Shown here in pieces: positions 8,185-17,044 of a DNA stretch of 64,000 bases. The stretch is from the NCBI RefSeq assembly GCF_016734815.1, contig NZ_JAERQF010000025.1, positions 19,821 to 83,820 of the forward strand, read 5' to 3'. The DNA is from Hymenobacter rubidus. GTDB lineage: Bacteria > Bacteroidota > Bacteroidia > Cytophagales > Hymenobacteraceae. The translations under genes and the position numbers were made by a program. Numbering within the stretch: position 1 is the stretch's first letter; every line of letters starts with the position of its first letter. Under the pieces are notes generated by a model. It worked only from the letters and a program-made list of their open reading frames with translations, did no database searches and had not been told where the DNA came from.

Positions 8185-9597
8185 ATGGCAGCTCCCACCG
8201 CCGCACCCACCACCAGCACCAGCATCAAGCCCCGGCTCAGCTTCTGGCAAATCTGGAACATGAGCTTTGGTTTCCTCGGCATTCAGTTCGGCTTTGCGTT
8301 GCAGAACAGCAACATGAGCCGGATTTTTGAAACCATGGGCGCCAAAACCGACGAAATTGCCTTCCTATGGCTGGCCGCGCCCATCACGGGGCTGCTGGTG
8401 CAGCCTGTCATCGGCTACCTTTCCGACCGCACCTGGAGCCCCCGGTTTGGCCGGCGCCGCCCGTTCTTCTTCGTGGGTGCCGTGCTAGCCTCCCTTGCAC
8501 TGGTGGTGATGCCCAACGTAACGGCCCTCTGGATGGCGGCTGGCATGCTCTGGATTCTCGACTCCAGCATCAACATCTCCATGGAGCCGTTTCGGGCGCT
8601 GGTCGGCGACTTATTGCCCTCGCAGCAGCGCACCACCGGCTTCGGAGCCCAAACTTTCTTCATTGGTGTGGGCGCCATCGTCGGCTCGTCCTTGCCGTGG
8701 ATGTTTGCCAACTGGTTTGGCGTGTCTAACACGCCCGAGCCAGGCCATATTTCGCTCTCGCTCAAGTATGCGTTTTACGTGGGCGGCTTGGTGTTCTTCT
8801 CGGCCGTGCTCTGGACCATTCTGCGCACCAAGGAATACCCGCCCGAAAACCTGGCCGAGTTTGAGGCTGAAAAGGCCCGCACCGCCGGCTTTGCCAACGG
8901 TCTGAAGGAGTCGTTTGAGGGCATTTTTCACATGCCCAAAACAATGCAGCAACTGGCTGTGGTGCAGTTTTTTTCGTGGTTTGCCCTGTTTTCGATGTGG
9001 ATTTATACCACGCAGGCTGTCACCAGTCACGTTTTCCATACCACTGACACCTCTTCCGCGCTCTACAACAAAGGCGGCGACTGGGTGGGCGTGTGCTTCT
9101 CGGTCTACAACGGCCTGTCGGCGGTGGTGGCGCTGCTGCTCCCCATTATAGCCAAGGCCACGAGCCGGCGCTTCACCCACATGCTGGCCCTAGTGGCTGG
9201 CGGCCTGGGGCTGATTTCGATTTATTTCATTCAGGACTACCACTACATTTTGCTGTCGATGGTGGGCGTGGGCATTGCCTGGGCCAGCATTCTGTCAGTG
9301 CCCTACGCCATGCTGGCCGGCGCTCTGCCCTCTAACAAAATGGGTTATTACATGGGTGTATTCAACTTTTTCATCGTGATTCCGCAGGGCGCAGCCGGCC
9401 TTATTCTGGGCCCGCTCACCAAACATGTGTTCCACGACCAGCCCATCTACACCTTGGTCATGGGCGGCGTATCGATGATAATATCGGGCCTGCTCACCCT
9501 TCGTGTTCACGACGCCGATGATATTCGGCTGCCCGTGGAAGAGCCTGCCGAAACGCTCGGCTACGACGCCCTGGCTCCGGCCAATCCGCAGGTATAA
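8185..9597 (+). CDS. MFS sugar permease, SLC45/GPH-like (maltose/maltooligosaccharide type)
   Basis: The 470-residue membrane protein has about twelve hydrophobic segments. After TM2 comes the signature IGYLSDRTWSPRFGRRRPFF, typical of the SLC45/sucrose and MalT-like permeases within the major facilitator superfamily. ILDSSINISMEPFRALVGDL in TM4-5 is also characteristic. These carriers import disaccharides such as maltose or sucrose with protons. Its location behind two exported amylases and near a glucan phosphorylase points to maltose or maltodextrin uptake, which is an inference. The gene ends at a strong terminator facing a convergent gene. Confidence 0.88.
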   Translation: MAAPTAAPTTSTSIKPRLSFWQIWNMSFGFLGIQFGFALQNSNMSRIFETMGAKTDEIAFLWLAAPITGLLVQPVIGYLSDRTWSPRFGRRRPFFFVGAVLASLALVVMPNVTALWMAAGMLWILDSSINISMEPFRALVGDLLPSQQRTTGFGAQTFFIGVGAIVGSSLPWMFANWFGVSNTPEPGHISLSLKYAFYVGGLVFFSAVLWTILRTKEYPPENLAEFEAEKARTAGFANGLKESFEGIFHMPKTMQQLAVVQFFSWFALFSMWIYTTQAVTSHVFHTTDTSSALYNKGGDWVGVCFSVYNGLSAVVALLLPIIAKATSRRFTHMLALVAGGLGLISIYFIQDYHYILLSMVGVGIAWASILSVPYAMLAGALPSNKMGYYMGVFNFFIVIPQGAAGLILGPLTKHVFHDQPIYTLVMGGVSMIISGLLTLRVHDADDIRLPVEEPAETLGYDALAPANPQV

Positions 9598-9615
9598 GCT
9601 GCTTTATTTTGACAG

Positions 9616-9650
9616 AAAAGGCTGTCTCTTCAACCAGAGACAGCCTTTTT
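9616..9650. terminator. Bidirectional terminator
   Basis: The stem AAGGCTGTCTCT/AGAGACAGCCTT has an A-run on the left and a T-run on the right. It can serve both the permease (plus strand) and the convergent flavoprotein gene (minus strand). Confidence 0.85.
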
Positions 9651-9679
9651 CATGTCAAGCCATGCTTCATCGGCTGGCA

Positions 9680-10981
9680 TCAGCTTTTGATAATCATCTC
9701 GGCCACTTCGCGCCCGGTAGCCAGCGCCGCGTTGAGCGACGGATAAGCCGTCCAATCGCCGCAGCGGTAGAGGCTATCCGAGAGTCGGAGGGACTGATGC
9801 GCCGGCTGCCCGGCCAGGTACACCGGCAGCGCCGTAGCAATGCGGTAGCTGCGCAAATGCTCCCACTCCCGAGCCGCCGGCCCAAACCACGCCGCCAATT
9901 CCCTACGCACACCTGCCGTGAGTTCCTCCTCGCTTGTGCTGCGCTCGCCGTGGGTGCTCACCGACACCAGCGCCCGACCCGCCGGCGCGTATGCCCCGCT
10001 CACATCGGCCGGAAACGCCACGTTGTGCACCAAGGCATTAGAGGCTGCATTGAGACGCAGCAGCTTGTCGTTGCGGCCCGGCGAATGCCCACCGCGGGTG
10101 GCAAAATACGTGCAGGTAGTCAGGCGGGCCGCCGTCGGGAAGCTCGCCGCTTCGGCGCTGATGGCGTCGTCGGGCTTGCCGCTGCGGCCGGCCAGCAGGC
10201 GCGTGGCGGCCAGGCCGTCGGTGGCGATTACCACTGCCGCCGCCTCCAGCACTTTGCCGGTGGTCAGCCGCACCTGCGAGCCGTTGACAATGGCCGTCAC
10301 GGCCGTGTTTAGCTGCACTGTGCCCGCCGGCAGCCGGGCCGCCAGTTGCTCAGGCAGCTGCTGCATACCCAGGGCCGGGATGGCCGCCTCGCCCGTCACA
10401 AATTGCTGGAACACGAACTCGAAAAAATTGCTGGCCGTGGTCAGCTCTCTATCCAGAAAAACGCCGCCAAAAAACGGCTTAAAAAATGCGTTTATCATCT
10501 GCTCGCTCCAGCCATAGCGTTGCAGGAAGGTCAGCGTATCGGTGGCCGGGCGGGCCAGCAATTCTTCGGGCGTGTACTTGAGCACATGCCGCACAAAGCT
10601 CAGCACGCGCAGCTTATCGGGCAGGGTGCCAATGGCCGAGGTGAGCGCCGAAAAAGCCCCCTGCGGATGCTGCAAGGGGTTTTGCAAGGTTGTCTCGCTG
10701 CCATTGGCCAGCCGAATGACGGCTCCGGAGCGAAACGCCTTCAGGTTCAGTGCGCCGTAGTCGAAGAGGCGCCGGGCTTCGGGATAGTTGGTTTGCAGAA
10801 CCTGAAAGCCCCGGTCGAGGCGGAAGCCTTCCGGCGTAACATCGGTGCGCACGCGGCCGCCCACGGCGTCGGCGGCATCGAGCAGGAGCACCGGCCAGTC
10901 GGCGCGGTGCAGCCATGTGGCGCAGGAAAGCCCGGCCATGCCAGCCCCGATGATGATAATGGGTTTAGACACTGGATTCAT
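9680..10981 (-). CDS. FAD-dependent amine-oxidase-like oxidoreductase (protoporphyrinogen oxidase-like)
   Basis: The N-terminus PIIIIGAGMAGLSCATWLHR is a Rossmann dinucleotide-binding motif, followed by the acidic residue LLLDA and VGGRVRTDV, as in the amine-oxidase/phytoene-desaturase/protoporphyrinogen-oxidase superfamily. The C-terminus YRCGDWTAYPSLNAALATGREVAE is the second FAD-contact motif with SLNAA in place of the common GSINGA. At 433 residues the length is normal. The substrate is unknown; isoprenoid, tetrapyrrole or amine oxidation are all possible. The gene stands alone between a convergent permease and a separate lipoprotein gene. Confidence 0.85.
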   Translation of the reverse strand: MNPVSKPIIIIGAGMAGLSCATWLHRADWPVLLLDAADAVGGRVRTDVTPEGFRLDRGFQVLQTNYPEARRLFDYGALNLKAFRSGAVIRLANGSETTLQNPLQHPQGAFSALTSAIGTLPDKLRVLSFVRHVLKYTPEELLARPATDTLTFLQRYGWSEQMINAFFKPFFGGVFLDRELTTASNFFEFVFQQFVTGEAAIPALGMQQLPEQLAARLPAGTVQLNTAVTAIVNGSQVRLTTGKVLEAAAVVIATDGLAATRLLAGRSGKPDDAISAEAASFPTAARLTTCTYFATRGGHSPGRNDKLLRLNAASNALVHNVAFPADVSGAYAPAGRALVSVSTHGERSTSEEELTAGVRRELAAWFGPAAREWEHLRSYRIATALPVYLAGQPAHQSLRLSDSLYRCGDWTAYPSLNAALATGREVAEMIIKS

Positions 10982-11110
10982 AGCTGAGCGGAAGGATTAG
11001 GGGTGCACTTGGCCAACAGAGGCCATTGAACTTCACGGCGCCGGGCGCGAAAGGTTGGGCTCCGGCACAATTTCCGTGCGTTTTGAGCCACACACGAAAC
11101 AAACCAAACG

Positions 11111-11806
11111 CTAAAACAGCTTGGGCATCTTGTGCTCGCGCCACTTCTTGCGCGTCTTCATGGTCCAAAACTCGGCTACGCCATCGCGGCGTAGGCTGAG
11201 CTGCCAGGCGCCCATTGCCTGGCCCAAACGGTAGCCAGTGGCTTGGTCCTGCGGAAATTTTTGCTTGATAAGGGCGTAGTCAGCTGCCGAAATGTCTTTG
11301 CCGATTTCGCCGTGGCAGCGCAGACAGACGCTGTTGTTCAGCACAATGGGCCGCCCGTAGAAGAAAACTTCCTGCGACAGCCGCTTGATGCTGCGCGCCG
11401 TGTCAGGCTTGAGTTCCTCGGGCAGCAGAACGCCCCTGTTCGCGGGGTTGCGGGGCCGCTCGCTCACGCGCCGCGTGGTAGCCTTTAGCACGCCCGCCAG
11501 CGAATCGACGAAGCGGTAGGTTTCGGGCTGGCAAAGGCTCATTGCGTGGGCCACGCCGCCGGTTGCCAGTTCGCGGGCTATGGTGCGGCGCAACAGGGTA
11601 TCGGCCGTGGCGGTGAGGGAATCGCCGGCCCAGCGTGCCGCGCGCAGTAAGTCGTTGGGCATGATGCGCTTCACCTCCCAGTTCTCGGCTTCGATGCCGA
11701 TGCGTTTGCTGTCCTTGAGGTGTTCAATCTGGTCGGGGCGGCAGGCGACGATGCTTAACACCACGGCCAATGGGGCAATTTTATACAGCAGGGTTTTCAC
11801 GGGCAA
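11111..11806 (-). CDS. Lipoprotein with DUF3365 / Tll0287-like haem domain
   Basis: The 231-residue product begins MPVKTLLYKIAPLAVVLSIVAC, a lipoprotein signal with a cysteine at position 22. A long amphipathic helix region leads to SLCQPETYRF, and CLRCHGEIG (Cys161 to His165) is a c-type haem attachment motif. The pattern of a helical N-terminus, the PRNPANRGVLLP stretch and a single CxxCH near three-quarters of the length fits the DUF3365/Tll0287-like sensor domain family. It is probably anchored in the periplasm, sensing or carrying electrons. No cytochrome maturation genes are near. Confidence 0.75.
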   Translation of the reverse strand: MPVKTLLYKIAPLAVVLSIVACRPDQIEHLKDSKRIGIEAENWEVKRIMPNDLLRAARWAGDSLTATADTLLRRTIARELATGGVAHAMSLCQPETYRFVDSLAGVLKATTRRVSERPRNPANRGVLLPEELKPDTARSIKRLSQEVFFYGRPIVLNNSVCLRCHGEIGKDISAADYALIKQKFPQDQATGYRLGQAMGAWQLSLRRDGVAEFWTMKTRKKWREHKMPKLF

Positions 11807-11854
11807 AAGCAGGAAGGTATTTCGAACGTGACGTTGAAAGTTTTACGCAAGACA

Positions 11855-11963
11855 CGCCATGCAGAGGCGCAGCCGAAGCATCTCGCGTGGAGTAGTAATC
11901 CAATCGAGTGAAACAGAATTAGTGGTGGCACGCGAGATGCTTCGGCTGCGCCTCTGTATGACG
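11855..11963. repeat. CATGCTGAG-family inverted repeat (degenerate copy)
   Basis: Arms of about 35 bp read inward from both ends: GGCGCAGCCGAAGCATCTCG on the left and its complement on the right. Compared with the other copies here the outer part is altered (CATGCAGAGG instead of CATGCTGAG). It occupies most of the gap between the thrC stop and the lipoprotein start. Confidence 0.85.
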
Positions 11964-11992
11964 TTATTACTTGAACCTGCTATTTGTATTCA

Positions 11993-13288
11993 TTACATCA
12001 GGTAAGCTTTCAGGTCCTCGTAGTTAACCGCCAGCGGCACGCTTCGTTTGGTGCGGCCCTGCAACGCCTGTACTACCTGCGGCAACTCAATGGCCCGGCC
12101 CAGAATGGGCTCCACTACGTCCGGAAACTTCACCGGATGCGCCGTGGCGAGAATCATCCCGGCCGCATCGGGGTGCTGCGTCTGGTAGCGGCGCAGCGCC
12201 GTGTAAGCGACGGCGCCGTGCGGGTCGAGCATATAGCCGTCCTGCTCCCACACCTGGCGAATGGCGGCCACGGTATCGGCGTCGCTCACGGTATCGGCGC
12301 TGAGGGCGGCGCGCAACCGGCCCAGGTCGTTGCCAAACAGCTCCAGAATGCGCACAAAGTTGCTGGGGTTACCCACGTCCATGGCGTTGGAGAACGTGGG
12401 CACAGCCGGCCGGGGCTCGTAAGTCCCGGTACGCAGGTAGGCCGGTACGGGCTCGTTGGCATTGCAGGCCGCGATGAAATGGCCTAGCGGTAGCCCCGAA
12501 GCCTGCGCCAGCAGCCCGGCGCACAGGTTGCCGAAGTTGCCGCTGGGCACCGACACCACCGGCGCGGGCGCCCCGGCCGGCCACTGCTGCATGGCAAAGC
12601 AATAGTAGAGCTGCTGCGGCAGCCAGCGCGCCACGTTGATGGAATTGGCCGAGGTGAGGAAGCGGCGCCGGGCCAATTCGGGGTCCAGAAACGCCTGCTT
12701 CACCAGCGCCTGGCAGTCGTCGAACGTGCCCTGCACTTCCAGCGCGGTAATGTTTTGGCCCAGGGTGGTGAGCTGCTGCTCCTGCACCGGACTCACTTTG
12801 CCCGATGGGTAGAGAATGACGACTTCCACGCCCGGCACGCCCAGAAAACCGCTGGCCACGGCCCCACCGGTATCGCCGGAGGTAGCCACCAGCACCGTCA
12901 CGGGCGGTGTGTCGCCGCGCTGCGCGAAGTAGCCCAGGCAGCGGCTCATAAACCGCGCCCCCACGTCCTTAAACGCCAGCGTGGGCCCATGAAACAGCTC
13001 CAAGGCCGACACGCCTTCCACCACGGGCACGAGCGGAAACTCAAAGTCGACCGCCTCGGCGCAAATGCGGTAGAGGTCGGCTTCCGGAATGGTGCTGCCC
13101 ACGTAGGGCCGCATCACGTTCAGGGCCACGGTGGCTTTGCTGAGGCTGCGCAACTCGCGCAGAAAACCCGGCAGGAATTTGGGAATAGTTTCGGGGAAGT
13201 ACAGGCCGCCATCGGGCGCCTGCCCGGTGATGGTGGCCGTGCGAAAATCAACCGGCGGCGACTGGTGGCGGAGGCTGTAGTATTTCAT
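11993..13288 (-). CDS. thrC: Threonine synthase
   Basis: The start at 13288 gives MKYYSLRHQSPPVDFRTATI, the usual N-terminus of this enzyme; a longer frame from 13378 reads through a repeat and is unlikely. At 431 residues the length is normal. GPTLAFKDVGARFM carries the PLP lysine (Lys107) and VLVATSGDTGGAVA is the phosphate-binding loop. The enzyme converts O-phosphohomoserine to threonine. It is the last gene of thrA-thrB-thrC, separated from thrB by a 130-bp perfect inverted repeat. Confidence 0.96.
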   Translation of the reverse strand: MKYYSLRHQSPPVDFRTATITGQAPDGGLYFPETIPKFLPGFLRELRSLSKATVALNVMRPYVGSTIPEADLYRICAEAVDFEFPLVPVVEGVSALELFHGPTLAFKDVGARFMSRCLGYFAQRGDTPPVTVLVATSGDTGGAVASGFLGVPGVEVVILYPSGKVSPVQEQQLTTLGQNITALEVQGTFDDCQALVKQAFLDPELARRRFLTSANSINVARWLPQQLYYCFAMQQWPAGAPAPVVSVPSGNFGNLCAGLLAQASGLPLGHFIAACNANEPVPAYLRTGTYEPRPAVPTFSNAMDVGNPSNFVRILELFGNDLGRLRAALSADTVSDADTVAAIRQVWEQDGYMLDPHGAVAYTALRRYQTQHPDAAGMILATAHPVKFPDVVEPILGRAIELPQVVQALQGRTKRSVPLAVNYEDLKAYLM

Positions 13289-13321
13289 TTTCAGTTGGTT
13301 TTTCGATAATGCGCAGCCATT

Positions 13322-13451
13322 AACCTCACCCCCTGACCCCCTCTCCCAAAAAGAGGGGGCACCGGTTCGTGAGGACAATTATATCACCGCATCCGTCTGG
13401 GGCATATTCGGTGCCCCCTCTTTTTGGGAGAGGGGGTCAGGGGGTGAGGTT
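13322..13451. repeat. Perfect 43-bp inverted repeat inside the thr operon
   Basis: The arms at 13322-13364 and 13409-13451 are exact reverse complements. Each arm contains its own hairpin (CCCCCTCT with AGAGGGGG) preceded by CCTCACCCCCTGA. The 44-bp centre is unrelated sequence. It fills the thrB-thrC gap. Confidence 0.95.
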
Positions 13452-13465
13452 GGCGAGGAGAGCGA

Positions 13466-14401
13466 CTACTCCTCCTCCGGAACCACATACGCCCCCCCGG
13501 TACCCACCGGCCCGACGTACACATTGAACTCAATCCCCAACTCGGAGAACACGCTACCCAGCGCCGCGCCCACCGCCTGCGCCGTCGCCTCGGTCTTGTT
13601 GAGCATAAAAATGGATGGCCCCGAGCCCGAGATGCCGCCCCCAATGGCCCCGGCCGTCAGCGCCCGCTTTCTTGCCTCGGCCAGGCCGGGGATGAGCGGC
13701 AGCCGCGCCGGCTCCACAATGTAGTCGTCCAAGGAACGACCTATTAGCTCATAATCCGCTGTCAAAAAGCCGGCTACCAGCCCGGCCACGTTGGCCCACT
13801 GGCGCACGGCCAGGCCCAGCGGCACGGTAGCCGGCAGCACTTTGCGCGAGTCGCTGGTTTTCACCTCAATCTGCGGGTGCACCACGGCCACCCACAAGGG
13901 CGGCGCGGGCAGCGCAATGATGTCAATGGCCGGCTCCAGGGCCCGTACCACCGTGAACCCGCCGAAAATTGCCGGCGCGATGTTGTCGGCGTGGCGAGCG
14001 CCGGAAGCCACGGCCTCCCCTTCCATCGCAAAATCCACCAACTGCATTTTACTGAACCGATTGCCCAGCAAGGCGTTGGCCGCCACCACGGCCCCGGCGG
14101 CACTGGCGGCGCTGCTGCCCACGCCACTCCCCGGCATGATGCCTTTGGTAATTTCCACCTCAAAGCCGATGGCATCGGGCGCTTCTTTCAGCAGGGCCAG
14201 CAGGGCCACGCCCGCCACGTTGTGGGTGGGGTCGGTGGGTAGGTTGTAAGGGTCGAGGTGTTGGATGCGAACGCCCGGCGTGGCGCTGCGCGTGACCCGG
14301 ACGGTATCGTAAGGCGCAGTCAGGGACAGGCCGAATACATCGAAGCCGCAGCCCAGATTAGAGAGCGTGGCGGGGGAATGAACAAGAACGGAATCAGGCA
14401 T
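13466..14401 (-). CDS. thrB: Homoserine kinase
   Basis: The ATG at 14401 begins MPDSVLVHSPATLSNLGCGF, the canonical homoserine kinase start; a TTG three codons upstream is less likely. The protein has 311 residues. The GHMP-kinase ATP loop is seen as IMPGSGVGSSAASAAGAV near residue 90, and a C-terminal GGGISGSGPSIFML. It phosphorylates homoserine for threonine synthase. Gene order thrA-thrB-thrC on one strand indicates an operon, though an inverted repeat lies on each side of this gene. Confidence 0.96.
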   Translation of the reverse strand: MPDSVLVHSPATLSNLGCGFDVFGLSLTAPYDTVRVTRSATPGVRIQHLDPYNLPTDPTHNVAGVALLALLKEAPDAIGFEVEITKGIMPGSGVGSSAASAAGAVVAANALLGNRFSKMQLVDFAMEGEAVASGARHADNIAPAIFGGFTVVRALEPAIDIIALPAPPLWVAVVHPQIEVKTSDSRKVLPATVPLGLAVRQWANVAGLVAGFLTADYELIGRSLDDYIVEPARLPLIPGLAEARKRALTAGAIGGGISGSGPSIFMLNKTEATAQAVGAALGSVFSELGIEFNVYVGPVGTGGAYVVPEEE

Positions 14402-14410
14402 GAGGAGCAA

Positions 14411-14484
14411 TAGCGCAAACTTTGTAGTTCGCGTGGCAGAACAATTTATTCGGTGCGGAAACGCGAACTACAAAGTTCGCGCTA
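14411..14484. repeat. GCGAACTTT-family inverted repeat between thrA and thrB
   Basis: The 24-bp arms (14411-14434 and 14461-14484) match at 23 positions. Each arm is itself palindromic: CGCGAACT, a 4-base loop, then AGTTCGCG. The same unit occurs at 22703-22782, and a compensated variant at 46997-47069. Confidence 0.92.
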
Positions 14485-14489
14485 CGGTG

Positions 14490-16931
14490 CTACAGCCGCG
14501 CGGCGCGGATAATATCCGCAAACACGCCCGAGGCCGTCACCTCAGCCCCGGCTCCGGCGCCCTTCACCACCAGCGGCTGGTCTACGTAGCGGTCGGTATA
14601 AAACAGCACCACGTTGTCCTTGCCGCGCAGGTCGTAGAGGTCGTGGCCGGGCGCTACGGTTTGCAGGCCCACGGCGGCGCGACCATCGGCGTAGCGGGCC
14701 ACGAATTTCAGGCGCTGGCCGGCGGCCGTGGCCGCGTCGTAGAGGGCGCGGAAGTGGCTTTCGTGGGCGGCCATTTGGGTGTAGAAGGCTTCCACGTCGC
14801 CTTCGAGGCAGGCAGGTGGCAGGAAGGTTTCGATTTCAATGTCCGCCATTTCCATTACCTGCCCAGCTTCGCGGGCGAGGATGAGGATTTTGCGGGCCAC
14901 GTCCGAACCGCTCAGGTCGAGGCGCGGGTCGGGTTCGGTGTAGCCTTCGGTTTGGGCCTGGCGCACCACCTCGGCAAAGGGCCGGGTGCCGTCGTAGTTG
15001 TTGAACACGAAATTGAGCGTACCGGATAGCACGGCCTGCATGCGCCGCACCACGTCGCCGCTGCGCATGAGGTCGTTCAAGGTGCCGATGATGGGCAGGG
15101 CCGCGCCCACGTTGGTTTCGAACAAATAGCTGGCGTTGAATTCCTTCGACAAGCTTTTCAGCTTCGCATAATGCGCGTAGTCCGACGACGCGGCCACCTT
15201 GTTGCAGGCCACAATGGCCACGCTTTTTCCCAGTAGATGAGCGTAAATGCCGGCCGCCGCCGGGTTAGCTGTCACGTCCACAAAAATCGAATTGCGCAGG
15301 TTGCGGCCGATGATGAGCTGCGTGAATTCCTCCAACGTTTGAGCGGGAGCTTGCGCCAACTCCTCTGGCCAGGCCGTGAGGTCGAGGCCGTTTTCATCCA
15401 CCAGGCAGTGGCGGCTGTTGGCAATGGCCACCACGCGCACCTGCAAACCGAGTTTTTCAAGCAGATGCGGCTGCTGTCGCGCCAGCTGCTCCAGCAGCTT
15501 GCTACCCACGTTGCCGGGCCCGAGGATGAACAGGTTCACCTGCTTCTTGGTAGCCTCGAAAAAGGCCTCGTGCAGCACATTGATGGCCTTGCGCACGTCG
15601 GCCGCCCGAATCACGGTCGAAATATTCTTCTCCGAAGCACCCTGCGCAATGGCCCGGATGTTCACCCCGTTCTGCCCCAGCGCGCCAAACAGCTTGCCGC
15701 TGATGCCGGGATGGTCCTTCATGTTTTCGCCCACCAGCGCCACAATGGCGAGGTCCTTCTCGGGCCGTAGTGGCTCGATGCGGCCGGCGGCAATTTCGGT
15801 GGCAAACTCCTCGTCCACGGCCACTTGGGCGGGCGCAGCGTCCTGCGCGTTCACCCCCACGCAGATGGAATGCTCCGACGAGCTTTGCGTGATGAGAATC
15901 ACGTTGATGCGCTCCCTTGCCAGCGCCTCAAACAGCCGTTTCGAGAAGCCGGGGATGCCCACCATGCCGCTGCCTTCCAGATTCAGCAGCGTGAGGTTGC
16001 CGATGCTGGAGATGCCCTGCACCACAGCCGGCGTACGTGGCGGCTCCACTTCCACCAGCGTGCCGTAGTCGTCGGGCGCGAAGGTGTTTTTTATCCAGAG
16101 CGGAATCCCGCGCTGCATCACTGGCTGAATAGTAGGCGGATACAGCACTTTGGCGCCGAAGTGCGAGAGCTCCATGGCCTCCTGGTAGCTAATGCGGGCA
16201 ATGGGCCGGGCGCTGCGCACGAGGCGCGGGTCGGCCGTCATCATGCCGCTCACGTCGGTCCAGATTTCCAGCACGTCGGCATCCAGCGCAGCAGCCAGCA
16301 GGGCGGCCGTATAATCGGAGCCGCCGCGGCCCAGTGTGGTCGTCGTGCCGTGGGCATCGGCGCCGATGAAGCCGGGCACCACCCAGATTTTCGCCGAATG
16401 CTCAGTTTTGAATGCTGCCACCAGCTTTTGCGTCGTGGCCACATCCACTTCGGCCATGCCGAAGCGGGAATTGGTGCGAATGAGTTGCCGGGCATCAACC
16501 CACGCAGCATCCAGCCCCTGCACTTTTGCCACCGAAGCTATCAGGTGCGACGACAGCAACTCGCCATAAGCCATGAGCCGGTCCAGAGTCCGATTCGACA
16601 ATTCGCCCAAGGCAAAAATGCCGTTGCACAACGTGGTTAGCTCACCAAACTGGGTCACTAGCTGGCCTTCTTCCAGGGTATGAGCGGCGGGCAGGAGCTG
16701 CTGCACGGCCAAGCGGTGGCGGGTGGCCAGCTGCAACAGCGTGTCGCGGTACCCAGTGTCGCCGGCGGCAGCGGCGCGGCCGGCCCCAATCAGAACATCG
16801 GTGGTGCCGCCCAACGCCGACACCACCATCACCACCGAACTGCGCTCCGCTGCCTTCGCCGCAATGGCTAGCGACTTGCGGATATTTTCCGCCGAGGCCA
16901 CCGAGGTGCCTCCGAATTTCAACACTTGCAT
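14490..16931 (-). CDS. thrA: Bifunctional aspartate kinase / homoserine dehydrogenase I
   Basis: The 813-residue protein begins MQVLKFGGTSVASAENIRKS, the aspartokinase signature. Residues about 1-290 are the kinase domain, followed by two ACT regulatory repeats (LLNLEGSGMVGIPG, VALVGENMKDHPGISGK). NLFILGPGNVGSKLLEQLAR near residue 465 starts the NAD(P)-binding homoserine dehydrogenase domain, ending LVVKGAGAGAEVTASGVFAD. It catalyses the first and third steps from aspartate to threonine/methionine, and such fusions are usually inhibited by threonine. It is the first gene of the thr operon and diverges from prfA with a 113-bp gap. Confidence 0.97.
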   Translation of the reverse strand: MQVLKFGGTSVASAENIRKSLAIAAKAAERSSVVMVVSALGGTTDVLIGAGRAAAAGDTGYRDTLLQLATRHRLAVQQLLPAAHTLEEGQLVTQFGELTTLCNGIFALGELSNRTLDRLMAYGELLSSHLIASVAKVQGLDAAWVDARQLIRTNSRFGMAEVDVATTQKLVAAFKTEHSAKIWVVPGFIGADAHGTTTTLGRGGSDYTAALLAAALDADVLEIWTDVSGMMTADPRLVRSARPIARISYQEAMELSHFGAKVLYPPTIQPVMQRGIPLWIKNTFAPDDYGTLVEVEPPRTPAVVQGISSIGNLTLLNLEGSGMVGIPGFSKRLFEALARERINVILITQSSSEHSICVGVNAQDAAPAQVAVDEEFATEIAAGRIEPLRPEKDLAIVALVGENMKDHPGISGKLFGALGQNGVNIRAIAQGASEKNISTVIRAADVRKAINVLHEAFFEATKKQVNLFILGPGNVGSKLLEQLARQQPHLLEKLGLQVRVVAIANSRHCLVDENGLDLTAWPEELAQAPAQTLEEFTQLIIGRNLRNSIFVDVTANPAAAGIYAHLLGKSVAIVACNKVAASSDYAHYAKLKSLSKEFNASYLFETNVGAALPIIGTLNDLMRSGDVVRRMQAVLSGTLNFVFNNYDGTRPFAEVVRQAQTEGYTEPDPRLDLSGSDVARKILILAREAGQVMEMADIEIETFLPPACLEGDVEAFYTQMAAHESHFRALYDAATAAGQRLKFVARYADGRAAVGLQTVAPGHDLYDLRGKDNVVLFYTDRYVDQPLVVKGAGAGAEVTASGVFADIIRAARL

Positions 16932-17008
16932 AAACTCAGGCCGCCGGGCGGCTGTTGGGTTATGATTCTGAATGAACGTCCGGCCTACATAGCGGTGTTT
17001 AGATTCAG

Positions 17009-17016
17009 TATCTTTG
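17009..17016 (+). promoter_or_regulatory. Predicted -7 box (TATCTTTG) of prfA
   Basis: A perfect TAnnTTTG lies 28 bases before the prfA ATG in the thrA/prfA divergent gap. The -33 element is not clear. I found no equally good box for thrA. Confidence 0.6.
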
Positions 17017-17044
17017 CAAACTACTGACTAATTCCCGAACACCG

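Noticed and set aside
13289..13378. Extended N-terminus for threonine synthase
   Set aside because: The added 30 residues are translated from part of the 43-bp inverted repeat; the canonical MKYYS start is at 13288.
16932..17044. Threonine attenuator or riboswitch upstream of thrA
   Set aside because: The gap is only 113 bp, shows no Thr/Ile-rich leader peptide and no terminator/antiterminator pair.
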